Part shown: in pieces, positions 32,900-45,075 of the stretch
How positions within the stretch are numbered: position 1 is the stretch's first letter
How the letters are laid out: every line of letters begins with the position of its first letter
From: Platycnemis pennipes
Taxonomy: Eukaryota > Arthropoda > Insecta > Odonata > Platycnemididae
Direction: 5' to 3'
Length of the DNA: 64,000 nucleotides
Assembly (NCBI GenBank): GCA_933228895.1
Contig: OW121848.1
Span: 136,852,615 to 136,916,614 of the forward strand
Translations under genes and position numbers: made by a program
Notes under the pieces: generated by a model
The model's database searches: none
The model's input: the letters and a program-made list of their open reading frames with translations, nothing else
What the model was told of the DNA's origin: nothing

Positions 32900-34178
32900 C
32901 AGTAAACCCTCACACAGTGCGGTTCCACAAGACGTGATTTCGTTAAGACGCGGTCATAGAAATGTACCCAATTTCAGAAGACGCGATCTTTATATTCGGT
33001 AAGACGCAGTTTCAGATATCTGGATCGGAGCAAACCTGGGAATCACGCTCCATCATGATTGTTTCAAGGATTAGGAGTAATTTTCAAAGTGCACCTTTCG
33101 AGTCAAACCACATTGTGAGTAAAGAACGCCATAATTCATGACGTTTACTGCGTATTCATCATTCAATTACGATGCATGTAACTTTTTGCCCATTACTAGG
33201 TATTGGTGACTTCATCGGCATTGCATGTCTTTGACGTTACCATGTATATATTCTCCAAGCCTTGGTTTCCGTTTCCTTCAAGGTTTGCGATTAGGATTGT
33301 CTTAAATAAGTAAGAATTTTCATTAAGTATTTTTCACAAACATCCATAGCCACAAACATTTTTCCACCTTATACAAATTTTTCCTTCATTAGTTCATTAG
33401 TTCATGAGTGATTGCGATTAGGGCGTTTACTCGGAACCGAAATCGCAATTTTGTACACGAAATTGTTAGATCGAAACGAAAAAAGTAATGTAGTGAAAAA
33501 ATTAATCTTCTAACCGTAACCATTCACTCATAAATCAAAAATTAAAATAAGCAAAAGGTGACGCCCACGGAAAATGCTGCTGTGATAACATTGACGTCAC
33601 TTTTCTCCCGGCCTTGACTGCTCTTATGAGAAGGGGAGGGAGTGGAGGGGGATTCTCGGAAGGTCTGCTTGCACAGATGCTGACGTAACTGCTCCGATTG
33701 GCAGAGTCAGCTGTGTCCCCCCCTTTGCGATAAGGCGAAGTAGCTTAGCGGGCTCAGTAGTTATTGGACGAAGTCGTTATACGTCAGAGGTTGCACCACA
33801 CCCACTTTTCCGAAAGGGTTAAAAACATTAGTTTTTCGACGCCTATAACTCGAGAAATAATTGACGGATCAAAAAACGGAATAATACCCGTCTTTTTATT
33901 TTACAAACTCTATCAGATTCGGCAATAAAAAAAATATGGTAAACGACCCCATTACGAAATTATTTCCCGAAATGCATAGTTACTGAGAAATAACACTTTC
34001 GGCCTGAATCACAAGTTAGGTTCTAAGACTAAGTAATGAAACTCGGTATTGCCATATGTTAGGCGTCAATATTACGGAACGAATCTCGGTATTTCCTGTT
34101 TACTCTTTTCAAATAGCGCGATTTTGAAAGACGCGAAGATTTCAAGGAACCTAACCTCGCGCCTGTGAGGATCTACTG
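32900..34178. mobile_element. Tigger/pogo-like DNA transposon, non-autonomous or decayed
   Basis: Left end CAGTAAACCCTCACACAG (from 32900) and right end, reverse-complemented, CAGTAGATCCTCACAGGC (ending 34178) form terminal inverted repeats. TA dinucleotides flank both sides (32898-32899 and 34179-34180), the target duplication of the Tc1/mariner superfamily. The CAGTARAYCCTC start and the repeated GACGCG-type subterminal motifs (GTTAAGACGCGG near 32943; AAAGACGCGAAG near 34127) are typical of Tigger elements. At 1279 bp with no frame above 60 codons it lacks transposase. The GC-rich stretch 33590-33800 may be a filler or nested sequence. Confidence 0.8.
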
Positions 34179-34239
34179 TAGGTATCTCATGACTCCTACA
34201 CAATCGAGAGAAAAGGTGCAATGAAGGGATTGATAGGCT

Positions 34240-34450
34240 AAGAAGGTGGGGAGAAGAGAAACCCTGTGTCGGCATTGGTCGGTATTGGCCTCATGTACAC
34301 GAAAAACGCCAAACGGTTCAAGACCCAACGTCCCATGTGTCGGGCCGAGTACTGCACTTGTCTGTGGGACGTTCTCCACAAGGCACCCAAGTAAATATTC
34401 CAAAGAAACGAAACGAAAAAAGGATTCAAACCCGGACCAAGAGGGAAGAT
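34240..34450 (-). mobile_element. tRNA-derived SINE, family 2
   Basis: Minus-strand head with box B GGTTTGAATCC (near 34424-34440) and a body matching 21735-21985 and 47165-47415: CCCATGTGTCGGGCCGAGTA and GGTTTCTCTTCTCCCC at the far end. More diverged than the 21735 copy. Short frames here are shadows. Confidence 0.6.
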
Positions 34451-35790
34451 AGCAGCAGAATATGAGTAAACGTCAATCCCATTTGACGCTTACATCAGAT
34501 AAGGCTATTCTATTTATCAGTTATGAGGCACGCTGGGGGAATTGAAATAACCATTTCGAGTCATTTAGCATTTTTTGTGCCCTCCGTCAAACTCCCCGCG
34601 ATTAATCACTGACCACCTGAAATTCTTTCAACCCCCTCATTCCCACACCATGGAACACCTGCACGTGCATTTATTCGTATTAATGATAATGAAGCGAGTC
34701 GCGGACATTTCCGGTTCAGTTTTGTGTATTTTTCTCGCGGCGATTGAATGAGTTATGAGCTTCGGTGATATACGTTGGAAGGCGAAAACGAGAAATGCAG
34801 GGGATGTAACTGAAAAGGACAAGAAAGTGTGCGACAAGCGCATTTCAGAGCAATCATGCATGTGTATTTTTTTTGCAGTTAAACTGGGCAAAAAGAGGCA
34901 GATAAACACGTACCTAATAACCTCAATTACGCTCCGACAGTTAAGTTTGCTGAGTAAAGTTCTTAACCTTAGAGATAACGAAGTGTTTCGATTCGTCGCA
35001 ACTTCCCACACTCGTGTACGGTTGCAAGTGTCGACACGTGTGGCAGAAAGAGAAATTTGAGCCTTGAAATTCAGAGATATCTGATGGCCTCCAAAGTAAG
35101 GTCGAAATCTGCAAGCACGTCCAACACATTAGCGTCCCATTCATCCGGTTATCAAACAATATTCTTGTCAATTGGAGAACACGTGGCTAAATGTGCACGG
35201 CAGCTAAATTGTTGCGGTTCTAAATTCAAATCTGGAAACGCCCTTTGCTGTATCATCACTGCCATCATCACTAGCTATCAATAGTAACGTACATACCTAA
35301 GTCAATGGCTTTGACTTAGATCTCAACTTAAATCTAAATCGGTTGGCTTCCTCGAATTGACATAGTCATTTTCTTACACGAACTTCTCCACGCTTCCATA
35401 AACCATTGCATCATCAAGCAGTGAATTTTCCTTGGTTACTGGCCGCTTCATTTGCCGAGTACCCTGAAAGCCACATCGGAGAAGTGTGGCAGGGTGGGTA
35501 GGAATGATAAGACGTGCTATACCAACAGCTGATATATTGAAAATGACTTCAATGTGGAAAGTGTAAGATCCCCATATTAAAGGCAAGTGCAACTATATGA
35601 ACATAGGAGTATGATACTTATTAATTAATTGGTAATACATTGTTATAAATTCAATGATTCATATTTCACATTAGATACCTACTAGCCACTGAAGTGGTTA
35701 TAAAACCTACCTGATTTCCCTCACGTGCGGACAATTAGGACAGAGAAGGCATGCTATAGTTTGAAATGTTCACGGTCGGTTTGCATCAAC
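34450..35790. other. Spacer, nothing recognised
   Basis: Frames 34637-35011 (minus, 124 aa) and 34755-35060 (plus, 101 aa) overlap antisense in a moderately GC-balanced region. Neither shows a domain. A 9-bp hairpin lies at 35297-35319. Confidence 0.4.
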
Positions 35791-36140
35791 AACCGTGGCA
35801 TAGCAAAATTTAAAGAAACATTAGGTTGGAAATCATTATCACCTCATAGGTTAAAGTACAGATTAAATCTCCTGCCATAATTTGAAACGGGTAGGTTTAC
35901 TGAAGATCTGAGATATACATTAAGAATTCTTGAGTATTATGATAGATTGGCCAGATAAATAAGATTAGAGAGATAGTCATACCGTTAGATTTAAAATGCC
36001 ATTTTTTTCCACGTGCCATCAGAGAGCATAACAGGCAGAATATCAAAGGGATAGGCAGGTGAAATATTGTTAGTAGTCTAGTAGTAGGCTAGCTATTGGC
36101 TGCATAGTTAGTTAAATAGTTGGCATTGGATGGGCATTTT
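35790..36140 (+). mobile_element. LINE family C, coding end and 3' UTR fragment
   Basis: Plus strand: TTAGGTTGGAAATCATTATC followed by TCATAGGTTAAAGTACAGAT (equivalent of LGWESLSSRRLKYRLNLL), then the family C 3' UTR with CATCAGAGAGCATAACAGGC, ATCAAAGGGATAGGCAGGTG. This is the reverse complement of the segment at about 53410-53460. The terminal stem-loop is missing. Confidence 0.65.
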
Positions 36141-37640
36141 TGAATTTAATACGATGCGAACTATATCCGCAACTACGGAATAATCTTCGTATTGCCGTTT
36201 TCTAAGTAAAATTATGGATCATTCCTGGTAGCTCATGCTCATTTTCAGCTTCTCATGCGTGACAACCGCTAAAACAGCAGATCCACAATTATTACATTTT
36301 TGGTTCCTGCGACCCCCTTTAGGGCATTGGCATTTGGTAAGGCTAGTCTAGATACATAAACTCAAGAACCAAATGTGAATGATCCTCAATTTTTCTAATG
36401 GCTTTTTGGCTGTATCATTCATGATCTTTAATGAAAGAATGTGGATTATTTTTATCCACATAGTAAGTTAAGATCATCAGGTATTAGATCCATCTATCAC
36501 CAGCTAAACTTACATCACCTTACACTCTAAAACTGTAAACGTTCTCCCTTCCTGAAACTTGCGTTATACGAAAACTTAAAACAGCCGAAGGAGCGTTTAG
36601 AGTCAAAAATCATCTTTATATTTTTTCCACTGCTGCATAACTCTGCCGTAACTTCACTCGTTGATGAGAAGGCAAGGGAAACAAAATAGCGCTCAGAAAT
36701 GACATTGTGAAAATAAGAGAGAGCTTCAGGGGGAAAAGGAAGGCGGCTTGCAATTTGAAGGAAGAGCATCGTTTTACAGGCTACTTTGACACGAAGTATA
36801 TACCACATGTACAATTTCTGTTCTCAGCATTCCTTTTTCACAACCATACCAAGTCTAGAGCAATGAATAAAGTATCAGTGGAAATGATTACATCCTAAAT
36901 TCTAACATGTTATTTAGAGTATACGTTAAAACAATGTTTATTTATAATTTAGGTTAAACGAAGAATATTTTAACTTGATGTAACAAGAACGCCACTATGA
37001 AGATGTATGCTGCTTTTAACCATGAAAATATAAAAACATAATAATTTTTTGTAACGTTTTACGCCTTGTTTCTAAAATTCTATTTACTTTAAAAGCATTT
37101 TAATTTCTTTGAAAGTTACTGTATTTAATTATTGCGGAGTTATATTGTTATTGATGAATTGCCACGTTTTTGTATTTGGGACTGGATTGAGAGTGAAAAA
37201 GACTGGGAAGACTTTGGTGTTTACTCCGGTGATAGATTTTTGTTTAACCCGGCAGTGCCCGCAATAGGATGTGTAACGGGAGTGCCCGCAATATATCTGT
37301 CAGATATGGACGAAGTTTTAGTTAGTTAAATTGCATTAATTGCATATTCTTTAGAAAATATGTCCGTTTTGGCATTCTATATTTTTAAGCTCAAATTTCC
37401 TGCATATTAATTCTTGGAAAAATATATTTTCACCTGACCAATTTCTTAAAAAAGAAATAATTATTGAAGAAATAGATGTTTGGAAAGTTGTCCGAAGATA
37501 CAATTTATTCAAAATTGTAAATATGTTCACATTAATAAACTGTCTTTGATATTCTGCACATAAAATACCCTTCCATGGAGATTTCATTTAAACAACAAAA
37601 TAAATTCGTATTTTTTGGGATGGAGGGTAGGTCGAATCTG
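36140..37640. other. AT-rich spacer, nothing recognised
   Basis: A 65-aa frame at 37132-37329 (plus; IDELPRFCIWDWIESEKDWE) is slightly unusual in composition but has no domain or neighbours supporting a gene. Confidence 0.4.
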
Positions 37641-38040
37641 CGCAAGTTTCGCGTACATACAGTCCCGAAGTCCGGAGACAAGAGGCAAATTACTGGGCGG
37701 GGGCTAGAGCTATCACAGCTCCGAAGATTCCACTCGCAGTCTCGCAGTGTGGAAGGTCGACGCCGAGAAGGAAAGAAATGCCAGTCACGGAGGAGGGCGC
37801 CTCGTTGTAGGCGGGAGGGTGCGGGCAGCCGGAAACCCACCTTGGAGTGGTGGGCATGGTCGAGGCACCGCCTGGTGCCGAAGGACGCGCCGCCGGCACC
37901 TGCGCCCGGACCGCTCCCACGTCTTCACGGGAGCGGAAACAGTCGACGCGAGCACCGCGGAGAAGAATAAGCCTGCCGAGCTTCTACCTGACCGGTGGAT
38001 CGCATGCTGCACGTGTGCTGGTGATTCGTGACATTTCCCT
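37640..38040. other. GC/CpG-rich island, no gene assigned
   Basis: A short CpG-rich block with open frames in five of six readings (37575-37970, 37747-38031, 37847-38050 plus; 37532-37840, 37690-37920, 37785-38012 minus). No domain is visible. It may be a CpG-type promoter or regulatory island. Confidence 0.4.
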
Positions 38041-38184
38041 CAGCGGATAACGCGAAAGCAACACCGGAGGTCGTGCTTGCTATCATACCTCGGGCCAATC
38101 GCAGCTTTTTCAAATTTCTAGACGTTAAATTTGGGGTGCACGAATTTCTAGAGGAAGTTCTAACAGCGGTGTCCCACCCAGACG

Positions 38185-38745
38185 CTGTTCATCATCATCA
38201 TTGGTCATCAATCCTCAGATTGGTTTGACGCAGCTCTCCACTGAGTCCTTCTAACAGCTAATATCTTCATATTTACGTATTTCTTCTCTTTCACATCCTT
38301 CATCACTTGTTCCATATATCTCGCACGAGGCCTTCCTTTGCCATTCTTCACTTCCACTTGTCCCTCCACAATTGTCTTCATAAGGTCATCATGTCTCATG
38401 ATGTGGCCGATTAAGTTGTTCCGTCTTCTTCTCAGGGTATTCAGAATACTTCTCTTTTCTCCCACTCTTCTTAGGACTTCCTCGTTACTTACTCTGTCGA
38501 TCCATTTTATCTTCATCATTCTCCTGTAGCACCACATTTCGAATGCTTCCACCCTTTTCTTCTCCGCTGCTGTCATTGTCCATACCTCACTGCCATAGAG
38601 AAACACGCTCCAGATGTATGTTCTAATGAATTGTTTCCTTACTTCTACGCTTGTATTTCCAGCTATAATGATTCTTCTTTTAATAGAATGCCCTCTTCGC
38701 CTGAGTTATTCCAGCTTTTAATTAGTAGCATTATTTAATGTTAAT
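38185..38745 (-). mobile_element. LINE family B 3' end
   Basis: The open remnant 38208-38606 (132 aa) reads MFLYGSEVWTMTAAEKKRVE, AFEMWCYRRMMKIKWIDRVS, NEEVLRRVGEKRSILNTLRR, GKGRPRARYMEQVMKDVKE. This is the best-preserved family B C-terminus in the window. The 3' tail is an ATC repeat (38187-38201). The fragment is 5'-truncated at about 38745. Confidence 0.9.
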
Positions 38746-38844
38746 ATACTCTATTTCTTGGGCGAGTTCAATTTATTTTACAAGGCCAACCAAATAACCC
38801 ATTTTGTTATATCAAACTTAAAGTTTTCGTTCTTGGCTCACCCC

Positions 38845-38935
38845 TGGCGGTTGCTCGCAGTGTATTGTATAAATAAAGATATAGATGTAGGCCAGCCGAG
38901 TTAGTTAGCTGGATAACGCACCAGCCCGACAACTC
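38845..38935 (+). mobile_element. LINE family C tail plus tRNA-like piece
   Basis: GGCGGTTGCTCGCAGTGTAT followed by ATAGATGTAG at 38880-38889 is a diverged family C 3' end. Immediately after it GCCAGCCGAGTTAGTTAGCT and GGATAACGCACCAGCCCGAC look like a tRNA box-A half. A SINE may have inserted at the tail, or may have used it. Confidence 0.35.
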
Positions 38936-41900
38936 AAAATTCATTAATTATTTTCCTGTCCTATCATTGGATATCAATAATTTACCTATACATTTCTAGG
39001 TCAGTCAAATCCTGGTTTTTCTCCATTCCTAAATTCCTCTTAATTTTCGCCTTGGCCTTCCTCGCAGGTTCTTTCCTTCCAATTTTCACTCCCTCGACAA
39101 AAGTTCTTGACAAAACTCTTCTCTCACATCAGTGCTAGTCCAATCTATCTGTCCCAAGTAACCTGAAGATCGCGGGATAGTATCCCGGATTGGGTATTGG
39201 AGCTCCATTTGTCCTATGCTTAATATCAAGTCTACACGGTGCGTTACAACGGTTATAACATATGAAGTCAGCCTAACTTCAAGATTCGCTAATATGATGT
39301 TTAAAGTGCGGTTTACATATGCCTCGTCTGAGAATTTCGTCTTTTTCACAACTCTCTTCCGGTGTATTTTCCTGCGGTAAGATTTTTTTTGCTGATGTCA
39401 GTCATTTTTTCTTCACCGCCATTTTTCCTACATTCGTTATTAGGTGCTGTTTAAACTAGATTCTTGATCAGCTTTGAATATTATTTTGAAACTTGGTTCT
39501 TAAGGTGTAATGTACCTTAGACTTCAATGTGGAAAGTGTGCCTAGATATATACGCCTTTTGTAAGAATGATAACGATTGAAGGTATTAAGTAATTGAGAT
39601 GTAGGATATAGCCAAGTCACGGACGATATTAACGTACGCATAGCAAAAAATCATGGGATAGTTTTATGAGAATCAAGTGATGTTGGTTGCAGTAAATACG
39701 CAAAGGGTAGAGTCTACGAGAGTGAGAATTACTCAAAGAAGTCATAAAACCCAAGTAGTTCTCATCTGGATGAAAGCCTTCCTTGCAAAAGTCTTGCGCT
39801 AAAAACTACAGAGAAATTGCAATGTTAGTTCTGGGCATGTCGTCCTGGAGGATTAAATTCCGGATTTATAACCTTAGATGATTAACAGCTCAATATAAAC
39901 GGACCATCAAGAGGTTGTTTTGCAATAATTATGCCGACCAATTTGCGATTGATTCTGATTGTCTGATTTACCGTTTTGGGACGCTATCAACACATTACCT
40001 TCAATAAACATTGAATGTCGTGTAAAACGAGAGCCGCACGTAAAATTTGGTGCGTGGTGAAATTAAAGTGGCCTTTAAAAAAAACCCTCACGGCCTAACG
40101 TTTGTGTCGGAAAAACACTTCAAAGAATTTTTTTTTTTTTTTGGCGGCACAAAGAACAAAATAATTTAATTACCGCCTATTACCGAGACACGGCGCGATG
40201 TATTCCGAGGCATCCATTAAAAAAAACGACTTTGTCATGGGCCATTACAGGAGGGAATTTATTTCAGGTAGGGAGAGTTTTGGTAGCAGCGGCGAGAGGT
40301 AGTAATTACCAGCGGTGTCTTTTGGCGAAGTGTGTTCGCCGGAGCTAAGAATCTTGCTCAGCTATCGGAGATAATTATTCCTTTATAGCTCGCGGTGAGG
40401 AGCTCCAGAGATTGAAACAAAGGGGATGGAGGGTCGAGAACAATGCAGATGGGTTGCGGTGAGAGGGAGGAAGAGTGTAAAAAGGGATCGAGCACAAAAA
40501 ACAGAATCGTGGCCGGCGACGCAAAATGGAGCCCGGGTTAAAATTACATCCAGCCTCTCACAAATTGCCGAGGTAGTTTCCTGGACTGGATGATCATGTG
40601 GGAAAGATGGGATAATTCTCAGAAGGAGATCTAATAACCACTACCATCTTTAACCAAGACGTTAAAATATCCAGTTTTGTAGCACTTGCCACAAAAAATG
40701 AATTAATATATTTGAGAACTTCTTTTCGATAAAAGCCGGATTGTATTGGATTTTTGACACCAATGAGTGTAGCATCTTAAAATAGCTGATTTTTAGCGCT
40801 GTTATCATCATGTTCAGAGAACTCTCTGAGATATTTGAACGCAGATTGGCTGTTGAAATAAAGAAAAAGGCGCTGCTGAAGTAGAATAAGAGGAGAGGAG
40901 ATCGAGCAATGGTGAAACGGAGGATTGCTGAAATATCCAAAAATGGCACCATAATTTAATTAAGACATTCTTTAAAGAGGGATTTCAAGAATTTACACGA
41001 ACTCTCGAATCTATTTTATGGAACGGTTTGAGTTAGAAGAATATATGGCATAATTCAAAAGATCATTAAAAATATTTCAGTAACGTCACATTAAAGAATA
41101 TCCATACACCGATACCTGATTCTTGTTTAAAAACATATGGTGAATGGTAGAAAGAGAAATTAATTCCTTAACCAGTTCTAGAATAGAAAAATAAAATAAC
41201 CAGGAAAATATATAAATGTAATTTTCATTTTACCAGCAAACGAAACAGACAAAAGGGCCGCCACGAGATGAAGGCCAGTTAAACATAAAGGACCATTCAT
41301 AGCATTTCTTTCATTCATCACATCTCTAGCAACTAGCTGATGTGCCAACGGCCTCTTATGTTTACAAAAGTTTCATGGTTGGAGACACCATTTTTACGGA
41401 AGGTCTCCAAAACTATGCTGGTAAAGTAATTTTACTGAATCCTTTCCGTAAATGGTACAATACGTAAAAAATGTTCCTATTGTTCTCAGGAATAGGCTTG
41501 AAAAATACGTAAAAAGCATTCTGCCTTTTTAACACATAGTTGTGCATAAATGCATTTGGTTATTTTTATCTTCGCATGGTTTCAATATTTTTCTTTCGTC
41601 CATTTAATTTTTTGGAAAAGGAAGCATAACAGTGTCAACTGAGTAAGATGATTCACAAAAACTTCTAATTTAAAATCTGCTATGTCGCGGCTGACACAAT
41701 AGACTAATTTCTCGACGGATGTAAGTCCTGCAACCAAAGTATTTGTTTACCAAACATCTCCACTGGGTAAACACACTTAACGATCAGTGTTGAATAACCA
41801 TTCGAATCTTAGCAGACATGATGACTGCGATGAGAGGTCCTCGGTCATAAAAGAAATCTTTTTACACAATCGCTCCGTTTAAGGCTGCTCAAAAATGACC

Positions 41901-41950
41901 ACAACAATTCAAAACTTGTTCTCTTTCATGTTAGCGTCACGGTTTCCCGA
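38935..41950. other. Long spacer, no gene or known repeat recognised
   Basis: About 3 kb without recognisable features. A 15-base T-run is at 40128-40142. The block 40180-40560 is less AT-rich than its surroundings and contains no stop-free frame of note; it could be conserved noncoding DNA. The frame 40662-40952 (minus, 96 aa) is hydrophobic but unrecognised. Confidence 0.4.
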
Positions 41951-42550
41951 AGTTATTTACGACGCTGGACATCCGATGACCGATTATTCGCGCGTGGAGC
42001 GTGGGAAGTTGCGGGTTTGGGCGGAGAGGGCTGGGGGCGTGTGGCAGTGGCCTGAGAAAAGCATTGCGTCCACATGACCCCCGGCAACTCCAGAGGCGGA
42101 AGCAAGTGAGGGCCGAAAGGGAGAGATGGATGGAAGCGGATATCTAGATTGGCCCCTCGGTTCATTTATATTCTCTCCGTACAGTGGACCTAAGTGGCCG
42201 CATCAACGGGAGAGCTTATATTTCCCGGAGAGTATATTTTTTTCTCTTGACGTTCTCCAGCGGGAACGTTTCCAAGAGAAATACTGCAATCGAAGAGCCT
42301 TTTTTTTCATCCTTCTTCCCCAAAAACGGAAACCTTTTAGATGCAACAATGGCTAGGGTTATGACAGAGAGAGATGAGGGAGGACGAGTATCGGGAAGGG
42401 GAAGGTGGGGGGAGGGAGACTGGGACGGGAAACGCATGGTGAGGGCTGTATTGACAGGTACGAGGGGAAGGGGTGGGGAGGAGGAACGAGTGGACGGTAC
42501 AGGACATGAGGAATGGACTGGCATGTGTGCGCGAGGAAGATGATAAGTCA
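41950..42550. other. GC-rich island, no gene assigned
   Basis: CpG-containing, partly purine-rich (42360-42540 is a G/A tract on the plus strand). Overlapping open frames on both strands (42184-42543 plus; 42216-42551 minus) reflect this bias. No domain recognised. Confidence 0.35.
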
Positions 42551-42563
42551 TCCGGAATTCTCT

Positions 42564-44768
42564 CGTGCCATCATCCTATCGTGCATTTTACTGCAGATGC
42601 GTGCAGGTACGTGCCCACATTTAGTACTTCGAAATATGCACAAAATATAAAATTTCCCTCACGAAATGCAATTCAAAATAAATCAGACACATACAAATTC
42701 ACTTTTCTTCAGGCTCGCACTCAAAAGGCCATACACTTCTTCAATTTCCTTTCTTTTGAGCCATTTCTTAATTCAAATAAGATACAACACAACCTCACCA
42801 ATAATATCTATTCCTTCACGGATGCTTAGTCACCCACACTGACACCAAATAGCCCTCAAAAATACCCTTTCTTAAGCACGCGTCACTTTTGCGTCTGCAC
42901 AGCACCGCGTCTATCACTCAACTCTAAAGATGGGCAAAAATAGCCGCTTATATCCATAACCGGTTACTTACCCTAGGTTAACCTTAAAATAACCGGTTAT
43001 TTTTCTGATCAGGTTAACCTGAGTACTCGGTTATTTTTTTGCATTACCAAAAAATAACCTTAATATTTTTCATCAAAAATAATGGGAGCCGGCACACTTT
43101 CGGTAGACGCTACTTGCACCCAAGGCAGCTAAGTACAGCAGCCAGGTCGAAAAAGCTATTAGTAATTTTATAACCAAGTACTCATAATGTGAACAAAAAA
43201 CGAAAGCCCGACTTCTAGAGAAGATATCTGGAACTACTTGCTCGTAAGACAACAAAGGCAGTAGCCTGGCAGGTTAAAAACCGGTTATTGGTTATATTTT
43301 ATAACCCAGTACTCATAACCTGAGCGAAATAACCGAAAGCCCGTAACCTGTCGGAGAATTATGGAAATAAAAGTGTTGACATTCACCGCCATGATTAATC
43401 CCAAGGCTCAACGTTGAAAGTGAAACATTTATGCATTGTTTTAATTCGTGATGGTAACAGGTCGTAATTTTCAACATACACAATATCGTAAATATTCTTG
43501 GGAGTTACCCAGGTATTTCGGCGAGGGTTCCGCTGAAATTCGCCCCGTATGTGTGGCTTTAGCAAAGGTGGTACGGAGGTACGGCCGTTAGGGAAGGGGT
43601 TGGCATTCATCCTCCCGCGGAAAGTGAAGTGAACGAGGGTTTATGAGTGCGGACGCCTCAGGAGCGTGACGGCGAGGGTAAAAGTGGTCCGCGTAAGGAT
43701 GTCGCGGGAAGAAGGGTGGGTGCCGGCGTTTCTCCCGCCCCCTCTCAGAGATCTCGGCACGAGAAAGGATGAAAGCGGCATGAAAGAAGGGGTGAACGGA
43801 AAAAAATCTTTGAATGCTGAGAAAATGTAATGCAGATGTGAAACTTCTAAAGATTAGAGTAAAATCACTTCTATGGGCATTTACTTTCGCTGTCACCATG
43901 AAAACAATTTGTCATATTAATTTAATCATTTTAAGATGAGATAAACATAAACCACAATCTCATATTGGCGTGCATAAACAGTTGATAGGATCTTTGGGGG
44001 AATATTGGAGTAACAATCGCAACAGGTCTTTTTAGAATGTCTGTTGGCTAGTGCATATAACCTGTGAAGGTCATAGACTCCCACTTTGACCTGCCATTAA
44101 TGACAGAATACTTTGACCGAATGAATTATTTTTCAGATAATAAGTGGTAAAAATTCCGAAGACGTTATCAGGTCTAGAGCACAGTTTCGGCACTAACGTG
44201 ATTCTCGAAAAATGCACTTGTAGGTATCCACTGCACGCGATTTATTTTCTTTGGTTACGCGGTAATCTGCTTTTAAAAGAAATGTATTATTTATGTTCCA
44301 GTAACGTTACGAGCGTTATAAATTATAAGTAAAATGCAATTACATTAGATAATTAATTAATATCAGTATTTTTTGCAAATCTCTACATCCAAAAATAACG
44401 TCCCCCGCTGCCTGCGCGAAGGCTTTGGTTCGGTTATGCTACAGGTTATAAAACCTAAAAATAACCGGTTATTTTCCACAGGTTTTAATACTCAAGTACT
44501 CATTCTGTTTAAAATAACCGGTTAACCTACCACCGGTTTTTTTCTCATAACCGCCCATCCCTACTCAACTCCCTCGTCTCGCTCTCTCCTATTGTTTCAT
44601 AAATTACCCACGCTTCTGCTTATTGGCCCCGGCGTCACCTAGAAACAGAATTTTACCTCCATATTTGCACATTGCAGTGTTAATTTTGACGGCTCAATTG
44701 TTATGTTACAATATCGTGCCGTCATCCTATCGTGCATTGTACTGCAGGTGCGTGCAAGTACGTGCCCA
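42564..44768. repeat. 54-bp direct repeats flanking the hAT-like element
   Basis: 42564-42617 and 44715-44768 match at 50 of 54 bases (both begin CGTGCC and contain TCATCCTATCGTGCATT). They lie about 310 and 150 bases outside the ends of the hAT-like element. They could be the ends of an older element that the hAT landed in, or dispersed repeat copies. Confidence 0.85.
42925..44563. mobile_element. Non-autonomous hAT-like transposon with 8-bp target duplication
   Basis: The left end TAAAGATGGGC (42925-42935) and the right end GCCCATCCCTA (44553-44563; reverse complement TAGGGATGGGC) form short imperfect inverted termini with the GATGGGC core seen in many hAT elements. Both sides are flanked by the identical octamer CTCAACTC (42917-42924 and 44564-44571), the target duplication length of hAT transposases. 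Subterminal AACCGGTTA motifs cluster near both ends (about 42958, 42991, 43274, 44463, 44516). A roughly 55-bp block containing AAGTACTCATAA / CAGTACTCATAA and CGAAAGCCCG is repeated at 43160-43214 and 43287-43345. No transposase frame is present, so mobilisation would need a related autonomous element. A GC-rich insert lies at 43560-43790. Confidence 0.85.
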
Positions 44769-44799
44769 TAAACCCCACTTCTAATGTTAATAATAGTTT

Positions 44800-44940
44800 A
44801 TAAATACTATTAATAAGACTCTTAATAATAATACTAATCCTTTTTATGCATGATATGTATTGCATGCTTGGTGAGAATTCACCCCCTGCCACACACCTTA
44901 ATGGTGGCTTGCAGGGTACTATGTAGATGTAGATGTTCTA
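44800..44940 (+). mobile_element. LINE family C 3' end
   Basis: A textbook copy of the family C terminus: ACTAATCCTTTTTATGCATG, ATGCTTGGTGAGAATTCACC, the stem-loop CCCTGCCACACACC-TTAAT-GGTGGCTTGCAGGG, then TACTATGTAGATGTAGATG. Only about 140 bases of the element are present. Confidence 0.85.
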
Positions 44941-45029
44941 TCCGCAGGCTTCTATTTTCCATTATTTTCTAACCATATCCCTGTATTGGCTCAACTATAC
45001 TTTTTCTCCGTACGTTAACATCTAAGCAA

Positions 45030-45075
45030 TACCTTGCAAGCCTCGAAGGTGTGTGGCAGGGGGAAAATACGTTAA
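45030..45075 (-). mobile_element. LINE family C 3'-end remnant
   Basis: CAATACCTTGCAAGCCTCGA followed by AGGTGTGTGGCAGGGGGAAA is the terminal stem-loop in minus orientation, about 100 bases from the plus-oriented copy, so the two lie tail to tail. Confidence 0.65.

Noticed and set aside
35297..35319. 9-bp hairpin CTAAGTCAA/TTGACTTAG
   Set aside because: Too short to be notable in 64 kb.
37132..37329. Small protein gene of 65 codons
   Set aside because: No domain, no transcript signal, and similar-length frames occur throughout by chance.
41370..41480. Nested inverted repeats (TTGGAGAC/GTCTCCAA and TTACGGAA/TTCCGTAA)
   Set aside because: Arms are only 8 bp or imperfect; likely chance at this window size.
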